From: Ailurus styani
Lineage: Eukaryota; Chordata; Mammalia; Carnivora; Ailuridae
Length of the DNA stretch: 64,000 nt
Reading direction: 5' to 3'
NCBI GenBank assembly: GCA_002007465.1
Contig: LNAC01000231.1
Coordinates: forward strand, 2,206,843 to 2,270,842
A model generated the notes under the pieces. It made no database searches, had not been told where the DNA came from, and saw only the letters and a list, made by a program, of their open reading frames with translations. A program made the translations under genes and the position numbers. Below, piece after piece: positions 58,204-64,000 of this stretch (positions within the stretch are counted from its first letter, which is position 1; the number at the start of each line of letters is the position of its first letter).

Positions 58204-60449
58204 ATTTGAATATGAAACAGTAAATGGCATAGTTGAACACTCCCTCCTTTTTGAAATCCGTTCTTTGTTTTCTGGATCATCACGTCCTTCTGGTTTTCTT
58301 GTACTGTAGTGGTTGAACTTTCTCCTGGATTTTTGACTGTCTCTTCCTCTTCTGGTCTCCCTTAACTGTAAGTACCTGAGTTCTTTAGAGCTTAATCCTT
58401 AGTATCCTTTCTATCCAGGCTCACTTTTTAACTGCGCATTCCTACTCACAAATTCCTATTTTATACCTATAAAACGGCTCTTGGAATTAGTCACGTGTAT
58501 GGATTTATTAAGAAAAGGAATTGGAAATGGACTCATATTTTTCCTTTAAAATCTACTTTAATGTGCTTAGATGTCATCTTCTAAGGAAAGTTCAGTCTTT
58601 GAGAGTTGGGAGTCTGTGACATTGTGTCTGGTCTGTTGGAGTTATCAGAGGTCAGAATAGTGATCAGGTGAGGACAGACACTTCCTTTTGATGTTATTCT
58701 TGTAAATGTTGGTTTATCATGCTTAGGATTTTATTTTTTTAACTGCTTCAGTGGCAAAAAGCTGGAGAGTACCTTAAACCATGTAAGAGATGTTAGAATT
58801 TTAGAGAAGGCCTAAGGCCATTCTTGGCATCGACAGAAAACTTTTTAGTAACAATTCAAGTTTCACTGAGTTTAAGTTTCAGGAGTTAGACCGCAAACAA
58901 GGACCAGGACCAGTAATTTTGGAATTCCACGCCAAGTAGGTGATAACACAAGGTCGAGAAAGACTATCAAGCCTTTTCTTCATCAAGGAAGAGATGATCT
59001 TATTAAAGAAAAGAGAATGAATAAGGATCAATATGTTAAAGAGCTCAGAATAATGGACACATCCTTAATAAGCCAAGAAAAATTCAGAGTGTATTACTGC
59101 TATATAGAGGAAAACTATAACTATATAATTGCAATAAAAGATTGAGGAGAAAGATTTAAATCTATTGTTTGCATTTCTTTAGATATTACTATAATTGTAT
59201 ATTGTATGTAAAAATGCTCTTAAATTATTTATACCTGTAATTATTTTAGAATGTTAAGATAATTATCATTATAATTGTTTACACTTATTTTAGCTCCATA
59301 GATGTAAAGCCTTAATTGCATGCCATTTGCTGTGATAAGCCCTGGAGACACAGTAAGAGAGTGAAATACAGTATCTAAGCTCAGGAGACTTTCTGTCTAA
59401 TGGATCAGACACAGGAAGATAATTTCAGTATGGAAACTGGAGAGAAGAATGCACGGATTTGGGGGGGCAATTTATTATGATCTATAAAAATTGGGATTGA
59501 GCTTAAAAAAGGATATTTAAATGTCCAGGTTGAGTGAGTTTAGACAAGTAGAATTAGTTAGATGTACAGCAATGGTTACTGTGATCCAGACAGAAGGATG
59601 ATACTGTATAGACATAACTCAATCAGGATCCTGGAGAGGTTTATAATGGCTATAGTGTAGAGCATTATTATGAGGGTGGAAGAGCAAATAGGGCCAGATC
59701 AGGAAAGTGTGTCATTATCAAGTTTCTTAACTCAGGCTCATAACTAGTTTGGTTCACTTCTTAATCTTTCTGCTCCAGATGAGGAATTCAGCTCCCTCAA
59801 TATCAACTTCTTAGGTTCCCTGCCACACTGTGCCCTCCCAGTGTTCAGGGCTCAGTCTTCACGTTACTAGATCACTGCTTTGCCTGGTTCAGTCATCAGG
59901 TGATTGCATGACTATAGACCCTTGTCTCGTTGGCTAATTTCCTATAGATTGCTAACTATGTTCTTGAGGACTCCACCCATCATCCCTTATCTTTCATCTT
60001 TTTAGTCATTTCTTCCTTTCTTTTTATTTTGCCATGGGTTACTCTTTTTTTTTCTTTCTGTACTTCCACTCCTTTTTTTTGACAATAGACCCTAGTGCCC
60101 CATTAAGCCCACATCTAAAACATTAGCGCCTGAAACATGCTAGTTCCCATTTTCACCTCATCGTCCTAAAAGAAATACTGCATTTTATTCTTCTGGCAAA
60201 GAAGAGAATGAATACCAACAAAATCAGTTGTATTCCATATTAAAAAAAAAAAAAGGACTAGTCCTTCCTTAAACTGCTCTATTTTTTTAAGGAATTTGTA
60301 CTTTCTATAGAGGATAGAGGGAAATGGAGGGTATTTTAGAGTTCCCAGTAGGGAAATAATAATAAAATTTCTGTTTTAGATACAAAACATCTAGAAAAGG
60401 CAAGTTTATATAGAGAGAAAACAGGTAAGTGTTTGCCTAAAGTGGTGGT
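58204..60449. other. Intronic sequence, possibly with old L2 scraps
   Basis: 58230-58440 has an L2-like flavour (tctggttttcttgtactg; tcctcttctggtctccctta), and 59290-59400 resembles reversed L2. Both are weak. No exon was seen. Confidence 0.35.
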
Positions 60450-60630
60450 TGTCTAGAGTGGTATGTAGGAGCACAGATAACCTGCAAACAGGCGTGAAGG
60501 AATTTTTTGGATGATGAAGAAGTTCTACACCTGGATAGTTGCCCAACCCTTTAAATTTATTAAATTCATTAAATTGTACACTTACAATGATGAAAACATC
60601 AATTTTACCTTAATAAATCTATTAAAATGT
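60450..60630 (+). repeat. Probable old LINE-1 3' end, sense
   Basis: The text attaaattgtacacttacaa and ttaccttaataaatctatta resembles the sense 3' end of old L1M elements. Divergence is high. Confidence 0.4.
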
Positions 60631-61439
60631 CCATTTTGGAAAATCTAATTACAGAGCAGATAATCAATTCAAATAGAAGCAGAGAGAACAGTTAGAAAGC
60701 CAAAGTACCAATATCAGAGAGAGAGAGGGAGAGAGAGAGAGATGACTACTTCTGTGACTGGAAGAAAATATTCAAGAAGTTTTTAGGAGATGTTGTTTGT
60801 CCAATACATGGTTGACAAAGTGTAGGAATAAAAAGGGCACAAAATAAGGAAAAATATCTAGATTTCTGACATAAGCCTCATCACCATCGTGGATAATATG
60901 ATTTATTATCATATTTTAATGAGTTAAACTCATTAAATAAGAAGCTCCAGACACAGATAGAAGGGTGGTTTTTCAGGGGAAATATAAGAGTTTTGTTTAA
61001 AGTATGCTCCGTTTAAAATGTCTGTGAGATGTCTGAGCTGAGATGTCAGTATGAAGTTAATGATGGTCTATAGTTGAGGAAAGACTTCCAGGCTGAATCT
61101 GGTGATTCAGGTGTCAGCAAATATAAATGGTAAATGAAGTTCTATGAGAGGATAAGATGAAGCTGGAGACTGTGTAGCTCATGAGAAAAAAAAAGGTGTA
61201 CTTCTGTGAGGAAATCCAGAATACAAGGGACAAAAGTCATTTAATTATAGAAAATTACAATCTATGTCTATTTTGGGGTGAGTGTAACTTTCCCTTATCC
61301 CTCAAAGTAGAGGGAAACCACATAATAAACAATAAAAGGACAGTTATACCTTCTTTAAAAAATTAATCATATTAATCTTCCTTCTGTGTTTCTTACCTTT
61401 ACTAAGGTCACTAACATCTACTGAGTTGCCTAAAGCAGA
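60631..61439. other. Intronic sequence with a (GA)n run
   Basis: A short (GA)n-type microsatellite lies at about 60716-60743. Nothing else recognised. Confidence 0.45.
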
Positions 61440-61845
61440 TATCAGGGAACAGTCCTTCCTATTTTTTCCTCTTCCCATGTATCAGTCATTAAATCCTATG
61501 GATTCTACTTTAACATTTTTAAATATATACTGCTCTACTTCAGGTCCTCATCATTTCTCTTCTGGATTATTGAGACCATCTCCTAATTAGTGTTTTTATG
61601 TTTGGTCATATTGTATTCAAATTTATTATCCACATCACTGATATAGTTAACATTATAAAAGAAAAATCTTACTCTTGCTGAAAATTCTTTGTGACTTTCC
61701 TTTAAATTTTTTATTATCTGTCCCTGATTTGTTTCTCAAGCCTTTCTTCTCTCCCTGCCACCATACCTCACATTTATACTTCACTGTAGTGAATTTGCAG
61801 TTTGCAAAGACTGTTCTCTCCTGAGTTTCCAATCTTTCCAAATGG
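61440..61845 (+). repeat. Probable L2 fragment, sense
   Basis: The order of phrases (aaatcctatggattctactt, ctcttctggattattgagac, gtttgcaaagactgttctct) follows the L2 3' region loosely. Confidence 0.45.
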
Positions 61846-61865
61846 AATTTTGTAATTTTTGTTTG

Positions 61866-62040
61866 TTTTTAACAACCATTTATTGAGGACTTACTAAATG
61901 CTAGATAATTCTCATAAACCCTTTCAGTGTCCATATAAATGTTACTATCATTTCCAATTTATAGACAAGGAAACTGAGGCACAGAGAATAATTGCCCATG
62001 GGAAGGGAGCTATCAGTAAGTGTTAGAGCTAGAATTCTAA
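61866..62040 (+). repeat. MIR element, sense
   Basis: The core tttattgaggacttactaaa, agacaaggaaactgaggcac and agagctagaattctaaac follow MIR order closely. Confidence 0.85.
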
Positions 62041-62329
62041 ACTATCCTTTATCCTTCATCTAAGTTGCTCTCTCTTATTACCTATTCTAAGGAAATTTCC
62101 TTGGCACTCTACCTCCCATCTGCTAATTCACGGGTCTGTTTTTGGTGCTCCTAATTTGGATTTCCATAACAGGCCATACGAACTGTTATATATGGTATTA
62201 TAGCATTTACCATAAAGTGTTAGAACAGCTCTCTTACTTACCTGTCATACTCATTAGATACTGTGCTTCTTTAGGCCTAGAGATAGAGATGTGAATATAA
62301 ATTTATACATGTATGTGTGTATGTATGTA

Positions 62330-62400
62330 TTATGCTTCTTTGGTGTTTTATTAAAGCCCCTGGTTCAGAACAGTCACTCAATAAATATTTCTGGTAGGGA
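62330..62400 (+). repeat. L2 tail fragment, sense
   Basis: The text cagtcactcaataaatattt near the end matches the conserved L2 3' terminus. Confidence 0.5.
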
Positions 62401-62659
62401 GGAAAGAAAGAAAGAAGGGGAGAGGGAAGAAAGTGGTTTTTTCTAAGTAAACTCCTTTATGTGCATATATTAAAAAGATTCTGCAAGCCTGTCACATTTT
62501 GGGATATTTTTGAACTACTGGTTCTTAATACTTCTAGGTGGAAGTATGAAATTTTTATGAAGCCAAACCTGTTCATCTTTTCATTTGTATTTATTTTTAT
62601 TGCTTTTAAACTTTTTAAATTGATCCAGTACATGTCCCTCAATTCTATTTAGTTCTAAT

Positions 62660-62848
62660 ATTTTTTAAAGATTTTATTTATTTAGTGCCTGAGAGTGGGG
62701 GGAGGGAGAAAGGGAGAGAGAAAATCTTAAGCAGACTCTACTCTGAGTGTGGAGTTCAATGCGGGGTTTGCTCTCAAGACTTTGAGATCATGACCTGAGC
62801 TGAAATCATTAGTCTGATGCTTAACTGACTGAACCACCCAGACACCCC
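62660..62848 (-). repeat. Old CAN-SINE, antisense
   Basis: Left taaagattttatttattt, a purine block and the reversed head ending accacccagacacccc. Flanking repeats tagttctaat (62650-62659 and 62849-62858) mark the target site. Confidence 0.92.
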
Positions 62849-62945
62849 TAGTTCTAATTTTTTTAGAATTTGATTTCATGTATATACTTAATATATACAC
62901 ATATATGCATACATACATAGATTTGTGTATATAGGTCTGGATATA

Positions 62946-62948
<3 letters not shown>

Positions 62949-62988
<40 letters not shown>
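62949..62988. repeat. (TG)n microsatellite
   Basis: About 20 uninterrupted GT units, long enough to be length-polymorphic. Confidence 0.95.
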
Positions 62989-62991
<3 letters not shown>

Positions 62992-64000
62992 ATATGTATT
63001 ATACACTATTGAGCTCCCATCTGACTTTTTTTATGAAGGTAATTCCAAAATATCTCAATGACATTTGTCAAGTAATTCTTCCCAATTTTTGGATATTTTC
63101 TTTAGCATATAATAAATCTTTTATATATAAGTCTGTTTCTGGGTTATTCATTATGTTTCAGTAATCTTTTGTTTTCAAAACAAGATTGCATTTTAAAAAT
63201 AGGATCCATTATTATGTGTTTGTATATAGATACACTTTTTAAATGGTTTTAAGAGTAAGGCATGTTATTTTAGGAAATAGAGAAACAAAGAAAAAATCAC
63301 CAGTAATTTTTTCACATTAATATATTTTCTATAAATATTGTATTTCCACTATTCATTAACATATAGACTCAGGCACACATACATGTATGATTCTGTATTT
63401 GTATCTGTGATAAAGTGATATATGAATGTACATGCATGTGTATACATGTGTGTAGTCAAACAGACTGTTACATTTGACTCTGCCCTGAAATTATTCCAGA
63501 GGCCCCAAACCTCAGAACTGAAGGTGAGCCCATGAACCTCCACATTTTAAAGTGAGTTGCTAAACTATCTATGCAGGACTTGAAAGGTGAAGGTCATACA
63601 GTTGGTGCCAACAGCATTAACTAGTCTTGCATCTTGGAATCCAGGAACAAATGTTCTCTAAGTGCTAGGGCATTTCTCCTAGTTTTAAGTGCTAGGGTTA
63701 AGCATCATCCCAAGTCAAGAAAGAAAGAAAAAGGTTAAGAAGTTAGCAAGTCGAGGAAAGATTTGTCTTGCAGAGAGTTAATCATAACCTATGGAGATTT
63801 CATCCCCAACATTATGAGTAGAAAAAAGTTGAGTTTTTCTTTCTCATCCCAAGTTATGTGATGGGGTCTCCCAGTGATCCATTTGAGGGCCTTGCCATTG
63901 GGTTCTGGGAATTTGAGGAAAATAAGGACTGGCATTTGACCCATATCTACAAATTCTAAAGGTAAGAGGCTATAACTGGAGATTTCCCCCTTCCAAGATA
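62989..64000. other. Intronic sequence to window end
   Basis: No repeat, exon or RNA gene recognised. The final THEMIS coding exon is not here as far as I can tell. Confidence 0.4.

Noticed and set aside
1..64000. CRISPR array, operon, prophage or intact endogenous retrovirus
   Set aside because: No spaced identical repeats, no gene clusters and no retroviral coding frames; the genome type is mammalian intron.
47115..64000. The last THEMIS coding exon
   Set aside because: I looked for the expected basic, Asn/Glu-rich C-terminal tail and saw no matching frame with splice sites; it probably lies beyond the window.

Overview
This is nuclear DNA from a mammal, specifically a caniform carnivore. 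The evidence is at least a dozen tRNA-Lys-derived CAN-SINEs (SINEC) in several age classes and carnivore-type LINE-1 3' ends, on a background of old mammalian MIR, L2 and L1M repeats. The younger SINEs, with a pyrimidine-rich block and a tail of taaa units, fit a mustelid-like or other non-canid caniform lineage; that narrower placement is inference.

The only protein-coding gene I can support is THEMIS (thymocyte-expressed molecule involved in selection), on the + strand. Two internal coding exons are visible. Exon A is 34381-34839 and exon B is 46066-47114. They splice in phase and encode most of both CABIT domains, a basic cluster and the GRB2-binding proline-rich segment. I could not find the upstream exons (about the first 83 residues) or the downstream exon (about the last 55 residues), so both flanks and the 11.2-kb gap between the exons are read as intron.

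Layout: 1-465 plain AT-rich sequence; 465-14.7 kb a nest of antisense LINE-1s, SINEs and one DNA transposon; 14.7-27 kb mostly unique intron with L1, MIR and minisatellite fragments and a perfect 38-bp palindrome; 27-30 kb L1 copies, including one with an internal inversion and two false-looking duplications around single Ns; 30-34.4 kb intron; exon A; 34.8-46 kb intron with L2, HAL1/L1 and SINE copies and a third N-duplication; exon B; 47.1-64 kb intron with old repeats, five SINEs and a textbook twin-primed L1 insertion (56443-58203).

There is no sign of an operon, CRISPR array, phage or new multigene system. The most notable items are structural: the three single-N tandem duplications (probable assembly errors), the two rearranged L1 copies, the palindrome, and some intronic RNA-processing signals just after exon B. 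Family names for the oldest repeats come from recognition alone and are given with matching confidence.
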